This document shows positions 41,863-51,012 of a stretch of 64,000 nucleotides of DNA, piece after piece; position 1 is the first letter of the stretch, and the number at the start of each line of letters is the position of its first letter. The notes beneath the pieces were generated by a model. That model was not told the origin of the DNA, did not search any database, and was given only the letters and a program-made list of their open reading frames with translations. The stretch comes from Anaerolineales bacterium (GTDB lineage Bacteria; Chloroflexota; Anaerolineae; 4572-78; J111), in assembly GCA_020634855.1 (NCBI GenBank), contig JACKAU010000003.1:62001-126000 (forward strand), read 5' to 3'. The translations under genes were made by a program, and so were the position numbers.

Positions 41863-43602
41863 TCATAGAAGAGCTTCTTCTTTGCGAGGGATTGAGAGTG
41901 AGGGTATTGTCAACTCGATCCCATGTTTTTCTTGTAGAATTTTCAAAGTTCTGTTAAGCTCATCCTCAATCTCCGGCGGCTTCCAATTCCGTAAGGAAGC
42001 CATTATGTCGGCTAACTCGCCCAGTAAATCACTGCTCACTTCGCCTAGCAACGCCATCGATGTTCGCCTCAAAATAAGATCATCCAGATGAAAGACACGT
42101 TCGTGGCAGATGATGTATTCGATTTCGCGGTAGCTGTAGGCAGGGTGAAATCGGAGCGGTTGGTCAGCCCCTTGGGTCAAGAATTGGGCCACCCGCTCGG
42201 CGGTACCGCCATAACGCATTAATAAAGTCGCCAGACGCTCATGGGATAAGTTGGTCGATTCCTGTAACCGATCCAGCCAGCGGTGTTTGGCCTTATCGTC
42301 TTTGGGGAAATTTTTGCCGCCGCCGATAACCAGTTCATCCGAGTTTGCCAGTCGTGTTTTACCCAGACGAGGCAGCAGTTGGTCGGTTACGAATTCAGCA
42401 AAAGCGCGAAATGTAGTCCATTTTCCGCCGATCAGAGAGTAGATAGGATAATCAACAGTTCCGTTAGGTTCGATCACCGGGCAACTGTGATCGCGGCTAA
42501 TCCTAACCGTGGCCGTCTCTTGGGTGTAGGGCAGAGGCCGAACCCCGACAAACGTCGCCACAATCTGCGAGCGATCAACCTGGATGGTTGGAAAAACCTG
42601 GCGAACGGCGCTCAGGATATAGTCAACTTCTGCCTCATCACATCTGATCTGATCCGGGTTATCAATTTTGATGTCAGTAGAACCGATGAGGACTTTCCCT
42701 AGCCAGGGCAGCACCAGCGCCACCCGGCCATCGGCATTTTCATAGTAGACCATCTCCCCCTGCGTGGCCGCAAAGAGTTCATCATTGTCTATAACCAGAT
42801 GGGATCCTTTCGTACCGCCAATCATTTTTGTCTGGCGATGTAACGCTTGATTGGTGAAGTCGATCCATGCCCCCGTGGCATTGACGACGACTTGAGGCTT
42901 GACCTGAGTGATGTTACCGGTCAGTTCATCCCGCAGGGAAATTTGATCACCGGCTCCCTCCAGACAGGCGACGTAATTCAGCGCCCTGGCTTGAGGACAG
43001 AGCGCCTCGCCATCAAGAATGAGTTCCAGGCAGAGGCGTTCGGGATAGCTGATCCAGGCATCGTAGTAGGTTGAGGTGCAGACAATCTTATCGTTCAATT
43101 GTGGCCGAAAGGCCAACGACTTGGCGTGCGAGGTGAACCAATGACGGGGCATGGTTTGCTGTTTTAGGGTGAAAATATCGTAAAGGGTCAGCCCCATTTT
43201 GACCATCAGCGCCCCCCGATGGCTAGGACGCGCGCCGCTCAGACGAAAGAAGTTGCGGATGGCGCTGCCAATGCCCGAAAACCAGGAAAAGATAGGGATC
43301 GTGGTTGGCAACGGGTTGACATAGTGGGGCGCATTTTGCAGCAAGAGGTTGCGCTCTTTGACGGCTTCCTTGACTAACCGGAACTCGCCAAATTCAAGAT
43401 AGCGCAGCCCACCATGGATCATACGGGAGGGCGCAGCGCTGGCCCCGGAACAAAAGTCCACTTTTTCGACCAGCAAGACGTCGATACCTTGTAAGGCTAA
43501 TTCTCTGAACAAACCGGCCCCATTAATTCCTCCCCCCACAATCAGGACAGATACATCAGGTTGTTGGCGAATATAATCGAGGGTGTTTTGGCGCGTGATC
43601 AC
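41863..43602 (-). CDS. glpD: GlpD-like FAD dehydrogenase (glycerol-3-phosphate or polyol-phosphate dehydrogenase)
   Basis: An N-terminal FAD-binding motif VLIVGGGINGAGLFRELALQ is followed by SRMIHGGLRYLEFGEFRLV, typical of GlpD. There is a DAO domain, GVRPLPYTQETATVRISRDH and a C-terminal DAO_C region (YSYREIEYIICHERVFHLDD). The same family includes EryB, which oxidises erythritol-4-phosphate. In a sugar locus with a SorC regulator, a polyol-phosphate substrate is as likely as glycerol-3-phosphate. GTG at 43602 has AAAGGAG seven bases upstream. Electrons probably enter the quinone pool. Confidence 0.85.
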   Translation of the reverse strand: MITRQNTLDYIRQQPDVSVLIVGGGINGAGLFRELALQGIDVLLVEKVDFCSGASAAPSRMIHGGLRYLEFGEFRLVKEAVKERNLLLQNAPHYVNPLPTTIPIFSWFSGIGSAIRNFFRLSGARPSHRGALMVKMGLTLYDIFTLKQQTMPRHWFTSHAKSLAFRPQLNDKIVCTSTYYDAWISYPERLCLELILDGEALCPQARALNYVACLEGAGDQISLRDELTGNITQVKPQVVVNATGAWIDFTNQALHRQTKMIGGTKGSHLVIDNDELFAATQGEMVYYENADGRVALVLPWLGKVLIGSTDIKIDNPDQIRCDEAEVDYILSAVRQVFPTIQVDRSQIVATFVGVRPLPYTQETATVRISRDHSCPVIEPNGTVDYPIYSLIGGKWTTFRAFAEFVTDQLLPRLGKTRLANSDELVIGGGKNFPKDDKAKHRWLDRLQESTNLSHERLATLLMRYGGTAERVAQFLTQGADQPLRFHPAYSYREIEYIICHERVFHLDDLILRRTSMALLGEVSSDLLGELADIMASLRNWKPPEIEDELNRTLKILQEKHGIELTIPSLSIPRKEEALL

Positions 43603-43758
43603 GGCAATCTCCTTTAGAAATCTGGCTTTCTTCGTTTACCTCTTGGATCTCTCTACGAAAAAAATCAGTCAATTTACGTATTCGCATTTCATAATGAAAT
43701 CATCCTCGCGATAAGAAATACGCAATACGATTTGGCTAATTTGATCCTTGGACCTGCC

Positions 43759-44739
43759 TTACGGAATATCCCGAGCATAGCACTGAATATGCCGATCTAT
43801 CGTTCCCAACTCATCGGCGGTCAGGGTAATGCGGCCGGCCCGTGCATTTTCAACCGCTTGCCTGGCATTGCGAGCGCCGCACAGGGCGAAGGTGATACCC
43901 GGTTGAGCGATGGTCCAGGCGATGACCAGTTGAGCCAAAGTCAACTCCCGCGCTTGAGCAATCGGCTTGAACTGCGCTAGCATGGCCGCGATTTTGCGGC
44001 GGTTTTCAACGCTGAATCGAGGGTTTTCGATACGTTGATCATCCCCGGAGAATTCTCGATCAGGCCCGATCTTGCCGGTGAGCAAGCCGAGCGACAGCGA
44101 TGAGTAAGAGAGCATCGAAATATGGTGTTCCCGGCAATAGGGTAACAAGGTGGTTTCGATGTCCCGGTCGAGCATACTGTACCGTTCTTGGGCGCTATCC
44201 AGTTGGCCGACTTCTTGATAGGCCGCCAACTCCTCCGGCGATATATTACTGACCCCGATAGCTCTAATTTTGCCTTCTTGCTTAAGATCGAGCAGGGTTT
44301 GCATTGTCTCTGCGATGGGTGTGGTCGGGTCTTGCCAATGGGTTTGGTACAGGTCGATATAGTCAGTGTTCAACCGTTTCAAGCTCTGCTCCAACTCATA
44401 CCGGATGGACTCGGCCCCCAGATAACGATGCACCGGGCGACCGGCTTGGTCGAAAAAGTGGTTTCCTCCGGCCCCATGCCACACCAGTCCACATTTGGTA
44501 GCTAACACCACCTTATCGCGCCGGTCAACGATGGCCTTACCGACAACCTCTTCAGACAAGCCCAAACCGTAAGCCGGGGCCGTATCGATGAGATTCACAC
44601 CGGCCTCAATCGAGGCGTGGATGGCCTGTATCGCGGCGGCTTCATCGGTGCCGCCCCACATCCAGCCGCCAATAGCCCACGTGCCTAAGCCGACGACTGA
44701 GGTTTCGATACCGGATGATCCTAACTGTCTGTGTTGCAT
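43759..44739 (-). CDS. Aldo/keto reductase
   Basis: An NAD(P)H-dependent (alpha/beta)8 oxidoreductase of about 326 residues. The catalytic tetrad is visible in NLIDTAPAYGLGLSEEVVGKA (Asp, Tyr; motif shown in family form), ATKCG (Lys) and LYQTHWQDP (His). NADP-binding contributions are in SYSSLSLGLLTGK and CGARNARQAVENA. It may reduce or oxidise the sugar or aldehyde handled by this locus. ATG at 44739 has AAGGAG upstream and matches the family start MQHRQLGSSG. It is co-directional between the regulator and the GlpD-like gene. Confidence 0.88.
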   Translation of the reverse strand: MQHRQLGSSGIETSVVGLGTWAIGGWMWGGTDEAAAIQAIHASIEAGVNLIDTAPAYGLGLSEEVVGKAIVDRRDKVVLATKCGLVWHGAGGNHFFDQAGRPVHRYLGAESIRYELEQSLKRLNTDYIDLYQTHWQDPTTPIAETMQTLLDLKQEGKIRAIGVSNISPEELAAYQEVGQLDSAQERYSMLDRDIETTLLPYCREHHISMLSYSSLSLGLLTGKIGPDREFSGDDQRIENPRFSVENRRKIAAMLAQFKPIAQARELTLAQLVIAWTIAQPGITFALCGARNARQAVENARAGRITLTADELGTIDRHIQCYARDIP

Positions 44740-44800
44740 GATATTCTCCTTATACGCTTTCTTCATCACCATTCAGATCTTGAAAACAACAACTGAATAG

Positions 44801-45772
44801 TTAGCTCTTTTCATCGAGTTCAAGCACCCGTAGGGCCGTAGCCTCGTCGGTAATCAACGTTTTGAGGTACTTTCCTTTGAGCGCGCCCCGAATGGGCAAT
44901 ACTTTTTCTTCGGTGGCCGCTACGCCAATGCGGAGCGGGATGGTCTGTAGCTCGTCGAAGCTCAACCCAACAACCCGCTGGCTGTACTGACGAGCACAAG
45001 GCTGGCCTACGGCGTCGAACATGTTGCCACAGATATCGCCGTGAGCTACCTCTTTGTCGACAATGATGTTTCGATCAGCCTCTCCTAAACCGGTCATGGC
45101 AAAATAACTGGAGGTTTCGGGAATGATCGCTCCAATGCCTGTCAGCGAAATTTGAGCCTGGCGAGCCATATCCAAAACTTCTCTGATTTGGCGCACCGAT
45201 AAAACGGCCTCTCGCTCTTCAAGGGTGTCTACAAAATACGGAGCGTGTAGTTCGTAGGCTTGCCCCCCCAACTTTTCCGCCAGGTGCGTGGCCAGATAGT
45301 TGACATCCAGGTAATGCCGGCCCTGGACGGCCCCGGTCGCCGGGACAATCCGCACATCATAAGGCCGGCGGGCTTCAATCGCTTGCACAACGGAATAAAC
45401 GCCCTGGCCACCGCTGATGCAGACGGTATCCCCATCCCGCAGGTTTTGGAGCAGGTAAGTGGCCGCGGCTCGGCCCACCGTCTGCATCACTGCGTCAGGG
45501 TCCTCGGCCAGGGTGGGAATAATAACGGCTTCAGGCAGACCATACATCTGGCGCAGGCGGTCTTCGACAGCGAAAAGGTGCTGGAATGGGGTGCGAATGG
45601 TGATTTCGATCAACCCATCTTCTTTAGCCTGCTTGAGCAGGCGGTTGACTTTAGCCGTGGATAGGCCCAATAATTTAGCGATTTCCGATTGGTTTCTCTC
45701 TTCGACGTAATACATCGTCAGGACTCGATTGATGAGCCGGGCGCTATCATAATCAAAACTGTTAGACAACAT
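44801..45772 (-). CDS. SorC/DeoR-type sugar-binding transcriptional regulator
   Basis: An N-terminal helix-turn-helix (NQSEIAKLLGLSTAKVNRLL) leads to the SorC sugar-phosphate-binding domain (VGRAAATYLLQNLRDGDTVC, GNMFDAVGQP). Relatives include LsrR (AI-2), EryD (erythritol) and SorC. These normally repress their own locus until a phosphorylated sugar binds. ATG at 45772 is chosen for the AAAGGAG upstream; an in-frame extension of 46 residues looks non-coding. It sits inside the operon between transporter and enzyme genes. Confidence 0.88.
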   Translation of the reverse strand: MLSNSFDYDSARLINRVLTMYYVEERNQSEIAKLLGLSTAKVNRLLKQAKEDGLIEITIRTPFQHLFAVEDRLRQMYGLPEAVIIPTLAEDPDAVMQTVGRAAATYLLQNLRDGDTVCISGGQGVYSVVQAIEARRPYDVRIVPATGAVQGRHYLDVNYLATHLAEKLGGQAYELHAPYFVDTLEEREAVLSVRQIREVLDMARQAQISLTGIGAIIPETSSYFAMTGLGEADRNIIVDKEVAHGDICGNMFDAVGQPCARQYSQRVVGLSFDELQTIPLRIGVAATEEKVLPIRGALKGKYLKTLITDEATALRVLELDEKS

Positions 45773-45919
45773 AATACTTCTCCTTTGGTCGTGATGGATG
45801 GGTTGTAGATTTCCTTTATTGTTCGAAATAGGTTGTGCCTGGGCTGAGGAAAATCTGTGATTTAGTATACCGTTGCTTATAGGAGAAGTCATTTTATGAT
45901 CCTTAGGCAAAATAATTGT

Positions 45920-46987
45920 TTAGGTTTTCAATTCTTCTTGTAGGTAATGGTTTAGGGCGGCGGCAATCAGCAGTACACTGCCCATCGCAAAGGTTTGCCA
46001 GTAGGCCGGAATTACGGTCAACATACCGACCGTCACCGAAATGATAATCATCGCCCCAACGACCGACTTGGCTACCGATCCTTCGCCGCCCGAAAAGGCA
46101 GTGCCGCCCAATAACACGGCAATGATGACCGCCAGTTCCATCCCATCGCCGGAGAGCGGATCACCTAGCGACATAAAGCTGGCCCTCGCCACCCCGGCTA
46201 GGGCCGCGAAAAAGCCGACAATGATGTAAAGCAGCCACACAATCAGAACCGCATTAATGCCAGACAAGGCTGCTGCGGTAGGGTTGCCGCCGATCGCCGC
46301 CGCATATTTGCCCAGGATCGTCTTTTTCTGAACCATTATCAAGGCTACAATCGCCAACACGGCCACGTAGAAGGCCAGCGGCAGCCCCAGTAGGACATCC
46401 TGGCGGGCGTAATTGTTTATCCAGGCCGGCATAGGATGCTCGGCGTTCCCCTTGATAGCCGACAGCCCGTCGGGGACGATCAGCAGGGCAATACCCTTAT
46501 AAAGGCTCAACGTGACCAGCGTCGCGATAACGGGCGTGATCCGCAGCTTCATCACCAGATAGCCGTTGAGAATACCCATGCCGATACCCACGATCAGGGT
46601 AACGATGAGTGCGAACAGGAACCCGAACCCACTCAAAACCATAAGGGCAAAAACCACTGCGCTAAGGCTCATCGCGCTACCGATAGACAGGTCAATGTAG
46701 CCGGAGATCATCAGCAGGGTAAAGGCCCCGCTCAAGGTTAGGATCGGGACGGCGCTGCGAAGAAGGTTGATGATGTTGTCCGGACTGAGGAAGTGCCCCC
46801 GCTCGAACAGGGCCACTTCGTCCAATTTGGCCACGCTGAAGACAACAACGACAAAGGCCAGCACAAAGTAGATGTAGTACTCTTTGACAGTCCGCTTCAC
46901 AACCGTCGGCCAATTTTGCCGGAGCGGGAGTGACGTTTCCTGTACGTGTTTTACATTCACGTTCTCTGAAAGGACGGTTGGGTTCAT
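45920..46987 (-). CDS. Sugar ABC transporter permease (RbsC/LsrD class)
   Basis: 355 residues with about nine or ten hydrophobic segments and the family loops ILTLSGAFTLLMISGYIDLS, LRITPVIATLVTLSLYKGIA and GGTAFSGGEGSVAKSVVGA. It is one half of a heteromeric permease pair for a ribose/AI-2/erythritol-type importer. It starts 11 bases after the other permease gene. Confidence 0.88.
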   Translation of the reverse strand: MNPTVLSENVNVKHVQETSLPLRQNWPTVVKRTVKEYYIYFVLAFVVVVFSVAKLDEVALFERGHFLSPDNIINLLRSAVPILTLSGAFTLLMISGYIDLSIGSAMSLSAVVFALMVLSGFGFLFALIVTLIVGIGMGILNGYLVMKLRITPVIATLVTLSLYKGIALLIVPDGLSAIKGNAEHPMPAWINNYARQDVLLGLPLAFYVAVLAIVALIMVQKKTILGKYAAAIGGNPTAAALSGINAVLIVWLLYIIVGFFAALAGVARASFMSLGDPLSGDGMELAVIIAVLLGGTAFSGGEGSVAKSVVGAMIIISVTVGMLTVIPAYWQTFAMGSVLLIAAALNHYLQEELKT

Positions 46988-46998
46988 AATACTTCTCC

Positions 46999-48033
46999 TC
47001 AGCTCTTCCTTCGACTCAGCGCAAACCCCTGAGCCATAATTGCGATGAAGACGGCAATCGCCTTGAGCGTAAATTGCCAGTCGGGTGACAATAGCAGCCC
47101 GGTGGCGGCTGATGTCACTACGGACAGGATGAGGGCGCCGACTAACATGCCTAGCACGGATCCAAATCCGCCCATAATGCTAACCCCGCCCAGAAGCGTA
47201 ACCACTAGCGCGTCAAACTCGTACCCCAAGGCCCGGCTGGAAACCCCGGCCTTGAACTCTGAGGCGAGGAGGATGCCGGTAATGCCGGCCAGCAAGGCGC
47301 TAATGATGAAGAGTACCGTCAGATGCCGCCCCACCTTAACCCCCGACAGGCGAGCCGCATCGGCGTTGGCTCCGATGAGGTAGGTGCGGCGACCCGCGGC
47401 CGTTCGCCGCTCAAAGATGAAGGCGATGACGAGTAAGATGAGCATTATCAGTACTGATAGCTTGATGGATGTCCCCGGCAGGGCCAGGTTGCCCACCAGG
47501 CCAAACTCACTGGGCAGGCTGGTATTTCGCTGAGCCCCCTGGGTGATAACCTGGGCGATGCCTCGGGCGAACATCATCGTGCCTAGCGTGACGATAATAG
47601 AAGGCACTTTCAGCCGCACGACGAAGAAGGCGTTGAGCGCACCAATGCTCATCGCGCCCAGCAGGGCCAAAACCACCGCGACCCCATAGGGCAGCCCCAG
47701 ACCGTTGGCTAGCTCGTTCTGAGAGGCGTTGGCCGTCTGGCTGAAGTAGACGGCCAGCACCCCGGTCAGGGCGATGACGCCGCCTACCGACAGATCAAAG
47801 TTGCCGGTAATCAACAGGAAGGTGACGCCGATGCCGATGATGACAATAAACCAGTTATTCGTGATTAGATTCAGCATGTTCTGGGGCTGGTAGAAGTTCG
47901 GCACGAAGATGGCGGCGATACTAAACAGAACAAAGAGGACGCCGATCATCAACAGCGTAATAAACGACTCGTTGCTCATATGATCGCCAAACGACGGCTT
48001 CCGTGAGACTTGTTTGATAATGCCCATGATCAT
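46999..48033 (-). CDS. Sugar ABC transporter permease (RbsC/LsrC class)
   Basis: 344 residues with about ten membrane segments. Family loops GVTFLLITGNFDLSVGGVIA, LKVPSIIVTLGTMMFARGIA and LLGGVSIMGGFGSVLGMLVG are clear. It overlaps the ATPase gene by four bases (ATGA), so the two are translationally coupled. With the second permease it forms the membrane channel. Confidence 0.88.
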   Translation of the reverse strand: MIMGIIKQVSRKPSFGDHMSNESFITLLMIGVLFVLFSIAAIFVPNFYQPQNMLNLITNNWFIVIIGIGVTFLLITGNFDLSVGGVIALTGVLAVYFSQTANASQNELANGLGLPYGVAVVLALLGAMSIGALNAFFVVRLKVPSIIVTLGTMMFARGIAQVITQGAQRNTSLPSEFGLVGNLALPGTSIKLSVLIMLILLVIAFIFERRTAAGRRTYLIGANADAARLSGVKVGRHLTVLFIISALLAGITGILLASEFKAGVSSRALGYEFDALVVTLLGGVSIMGGFGSVLGMLVGALILSVVTSAATGLLLSPDWQFTLKAIAVFIAIMAQGFALSRRKS

Positions 48034-49520
48034 TCTCCCCCTGTAACAATATGGATTATCTGCTCGCTATCGACATCATCGCCGTTGGGTATGGTGGCCT
48101 TCAGGCTGCCATCGAACAGAAGATAGATGGTGTCGCATAGGTTCATAATCTCAGGCAATTCCGAGGAGAAGATCATAATTGATTTTCCTTCGTAGGAGAG
48201 CTGGCGGATGATGCTGTAGATTTCGCTCTTGGCCCCGACATCGACGCCCCGTGTCGGCTCGTCGAGCATAAGCAGGTCGGCGTCGGCGAAGAGGCATTTG
48301 GCCAAGACAACCTTCTGCTGATTCCCACCGGAGAGCTTCGAGGCTTCTTTTTCGGCGCTGTCGGTGACAATCCTCAACTTATCGATGTATTCGGCGGTGA
48401 TGTTCCGTTCCGCGGCCGAGTTAATGAAGCCGTGACGAGAAATCTTTTCCAGGTTCATGACCGGCACATTGCTCCGTATCGTCAGAATGGTAAATAATCC
48501 CTGCGATCGGCGCTCCTCCGGCACCAAGGCGATGCCCGCCGCAATAGCCTTGTCGGGGGCAGGCTGAAGCTTCTTACCGTTAAAGAGGATTTCCCCTTCG
48601 TAACGGTCGGCCCCGTAAATGGCCCGCGCAATTTCGGTCTTACCGGCTCCGACCAGGCCGTAGAAACCGACGATCTCTCCGGCGCGGACATCGAACGAAA
48701 TATCTTTGAGCTTGTGGTTGGACAGGTTGCGAACCTGAAGGACAACCTCCTGGGCTGTCTCCTCTTTGGGCGTGTATTGCTCGAAGACCGTTTTGCCGAT
48801 CATCATCTTGATCAGCTCGGCCCGATCTTTGACTTCCGAGAGGGGCTTGGTGTCGATATGCTTGCCATCCCGCATAACCGTCACATAGTCGCCGATCTCA
48901 AAGATTTCATCGAGCCGGTGGGAGATGTAGATGACGGTCACGTTCTGCTCACGCAAGCGCTGGATGATGGTGAACAGCCGCTCGATTTCCCGCTCGGAGA
49001 TGGCCGCCGTCGGCTCGTCCATAATGATGATGTTCGACTCGGTGGCAGCGGCTTTCGCGATTTCGACGATCTGCTTCTGGGCCACGCTCAGGGTTGAGAC
49101 CCGTTGCCAGGGACGAACGGAAGGTTCGATACTGTTCATCACGCTGATCATCTTGTTGATCTTGTCGGTCTTTCTCAAAAATCCGAACGTCGTATCCTCC
49201 ATCCCTAGCGTTAGGTTTTCTTCGACGGTTAGTTGATCCACTACATTCAGTTCCTGAAACAGGGTGCTAATGCCTTTTTCTCTGGCCTCGCGGGGGTTGT
49301 GCGGGTTATAGGCTTCGCCGTTCAGCAGTGTTGTGCCGCTGGTTCGGTTGTACGCCCCGGTCAGAATTTTGATCAGGGTCGATTTTCCAGCACCATTTTC
49401 CCCCACCAGACAGTGAACAGTATTCCGCTTGATGTCAAAGCTGACATTATTGACCGCCCGCACGCCGGGAAAATCCTTGACCAGATTCCTGATTTCTAAG
49501 ACATTTTCCGTCACTTCCAT
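48030..49520 (-). CDS. Sugar ABC transporter ATPase, two nucleotide-binding domains (RbsA/LsrA class)
   Basis: The N-terminal domain has Walker A GENGAGKST, signature TLSVAQKQIVEIAKAA and Walker B IIMDEPTAAIS. The C-terminal domain has a degenerate Walker A GLVGAGKTE, signature SGGNQQKVVLAK and MLDEPTRGVDVG. This duplicated layout is specific to the CUT2 importers for ribose, AI-2, erythritol and the like. ATG at 49520 has AAGGAGC eight bases upstream; in-frame codons before it overlap a hairpin and look non-coding. Confidence 0.92.
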   Translation of the reverse strand: MEVTENVLEIRNLVKDFPGVRAVNNVSFDIKRNTVHCLVGENGAGKSTLIKILTGAYNRTSGTTLLNGEAYNPHNPREAREKGISTLFQELNVVDQLTVEENLTLGMEDTTFGFLRKTDKINKMISVMNSIEPSVRPWQRVSTLSVAQKQIVEIAKAAATESNIIIMDEPTAAISEREIERLFTIIQRLREQNVTVIYISHRLDEIFEIGDYVTVMRDGKHIDTKPLSEVKDRAELIKMMIGKTVFEQYTPKEETAQEVVLQVRNLSNHKLKDISFDVRAGEIVGFYGLVGAGKTEIARAIYGADRYEGEILFNGKKLQPAPDKAIAAGIALVPEERRSQGLFTILTIRSNVPVMNLEKISRHGFINSAAERNITAEYIDKLRIVTDSAEKEASKLSGGNQQKVVLAKCLFADADLLMLDEPTRGVDVGAKSEIYSIIRQLSYEGKSIMIFSSELPEIMNLCDTIYLLFDGSLKATIPNGDDVDSEQIIHIVTGGE

Positions 49521-49565
49521 ATTTTTGCTCCTTCGCACCTGCGCTGCTTTGCTGCCTTTGGGGCT

Positions 49566-49633
49566 ACTTCGAGGAGTAAGCACGCCTTCGTGCGGCTTTA
49601 TTCGATACGAGACCGCGCCTTACTCCTCGAAGT
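49566..49633. other. Nested hairpin between the binding-protein and ATPase genes
   Basis: A perfect 15-bp inverted repeat (49566-49580 with 49619-49633) encloses a small GCACG/CGTGC hairpin (49580-49593). There is no U-tract. In binding-protein operons such hairpins protect the upstream message and raise the amount of binding protein over ATPase, a plausible role here. Confidence 0.6.
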
Positions 49634-49645
49634 GAACGCATAGCC

Positions 49646-50758
49646 TTATCCTTCTTGATCAATCTTGGTTCCGAATTGGGTGTTCAACCATTGTGCAGCA
49701 TCTTTTTCCGGCATCGACCAATAAGAAATGTTGTAGGCTTTATAGAAATGCTCGTTCGCCGGGTCGGAGGTCATCGGCTCTTTGCCGCTCACAATGTCCA
49801 TAATCAGGTCAATGCGTCCCCGAGCGGTCTCCACCGGCGGCAGGCCCATCGACAGCTTAAGGGAACTGTTTGGATCATAGATACTCTTCATTTCGACTTC
49901 ATCAAAATCAACACTGGCCACAATCTCGGTCAAGGGCTTGCCGTTGTCAAACTTGCCCCGTCCGGCTTGGGTCAAACCGGCCATCGTGCCCACGGTTAAA
50001 TTTGAGGCTTCAGAGTAGATGAGGTTCACTTCGGGGTGTTGGGTGACCAAGTCCAGAATAATTTGCTTGGCAGCGTCAGGCCCTTTGCTGGCATCCAGCG
50101 CGCCCAGGTTGGTGGCTTCGGGATCGACCGAAAGGACACCCTCGACAAAGGGATCGGTCCGTCCAGACTTGACCTCGGTGTGGTTCGGCCAGCCCAACTG
50201 AACCATCACAATCGGCTTGTCGGGGTGGGCTGCTTGCCACTGCTCGGCCATCTCAGCCCCCATTGCAAAGGAGACAGTGGCTTCGTCGCTGCGGGCGACC
50301 GGAATACCGGTGTCGGCTAACGGGCTGAAGAAAGAGGTCATAATGATATCTTTGTCCAGAGCCTCCAGTACACCGGGTTTGGCTGCTTCCGCGTCCCAGA
50401 TGTGTAATGTGGCAGCGTCCATCCCTTGGGCCACAACTTGATCGACATTTTGGGTCATCACGGCTGAGTCGGACTTGCCGTCAAAGGCAAAAACCTCAGC
50501 CCCATACTTTTCTTTGGCGTACCGTTCGGCCTCGGCAAATTGGGCCTGGTGGAACACATTCGACAGGTCTGAGACGAAGAAGGCGATTTTCAGTGGATCT
50601 TCGGTGGTCTCTGAGGCGACGGCTTCGGCGGGTTGAGCCTCAGTATCTTCAGCCGGCGAGGCTTCGGGGGCCGCCGTGGAGCCACAAGCCGCCATAATTA
50701 CCAACATGACTATTGTCGCGAGCAACAACGCTATCTTATACCCTACTTTGGAATACAT
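49646..50758 (-). CDS. Sugar ABC transporter substrate-binding lipoprotein
   Basis: A lipoprotein signal ends MAACGS (Cys 25). A Pro/Glu/Ala linker follows, then a type I periplasmic-binding fold (Peripla_BP_4): LKIAFFVSDLSNVFHQAQFAEAER opening strand (family form), VVAQGMDAATLHIWD and PVARSDEATVSFAMG. At 370 residues it is the ligand-binding part of the CUT2 importer and the first gene of the 13-kb operon. The ligand is unknown. It is related in layout to RbsB, LsrB and EryG. Confidence 0.88.
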   Translation of the reverse strand: MYSKVGYKIALLLATIVMLVIMAACGSTAAPEASPAEDTEAQPAEAVASETTEDPLKIAFFVSDLSNVFHQAQFAEAERYAKEKYGAEVFAFDGKSDSAVMTQNVDQVVAQGMDAATLHIWDAEAAKPGVLEALDKDIIMTSFFSPLADTGIPVARSDEATVSFAMGAEMAEQWQAAHPDKPIVMVQLGWPNHTEVKSGRTDPFVEGVLSVDPEATNLGALDASKGPDAAKQIILDLVTQHPEVNLIYSEASNLTVGTMAGLTQAGRGKFDNGKPLTEIVASVDFDEVEMKSIYDPNSSLKLSMGLPPVETARGRIDLIMDIVSGKEPMTSDPANEHFYKAYNISYWSMPEKDAAQWLNTQFGTKIDQEG

Positions 50759-50944
50759 TGATTTTCTCCTTCGAAGAATAATTGTCCGGCATCTCTGCCC
50801 GAAGTGTCACGTCAACATCATTGGGATGGGGCTACAGGACCGTGACACTTCTTTAAATATCAACACACTTCTCTTCCCTATAGCTCACTTTAGGGGAACA
50901 TCTATATAGTTATCAGCTACGCGCCACCTCCTTCTTAAAGTAAA

Positions 50945-50977
50945 AATATTTTCAATATTTGAAATATTTTTCATATT
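50945..50977 (-). promoter_or_regulatory. Candidate operator for the SorC regulator
   Basis: Two 15-base direct repeats, AATATTTTCAATATT (50945-50959) and AATATTTTTCATATT (50963-50977), are 18 bases apart and lie just past the predicted transcription start. Each half is itself partly palindromic. Position and spacing suit a repressor site; assignment to the SorC protein is inference. Confidence 0.4.
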
Positions 50978-50983
50978 AGTAAA

Positions 50984-51012
50984 TATATACCATTGATTTT
51001 AAATTTTGTCAA
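50984..51012 (-). promoter_or_regulatory. Strong sigma-70-like promoter of the sugar operon
   Basis: Minus strand: perfect -35 TTGACA (51007-51012), 17-base spacer, -10 TATATA (50984-50989). It is oriented into the binding-protein gene with a leader of about 220 nt. Confidence 0.65.

Noticed and set aside
43675..43735. An operator for the aldo/keto reductase or GlpD-like gene
   Set aside because: The inverted words here match the general word-type palindromes found in other gaps, so a specific operator is not supported.
36045..50758. A standard lsr (AI-2) operon
   Set aside because: The importer, regulator and LsrF fit, but lsrG and an LsrK-like kinase are missing and GlpD-like, UlaD-like, SMP-30 and aldo/keto reductase genes are present instead.
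50920..50940. A short gene served by the strong ribosome-binding-like sequence upstream of the binding-protein gene
   Set aside because: Only a four-codon frame follows, too short to support a product.
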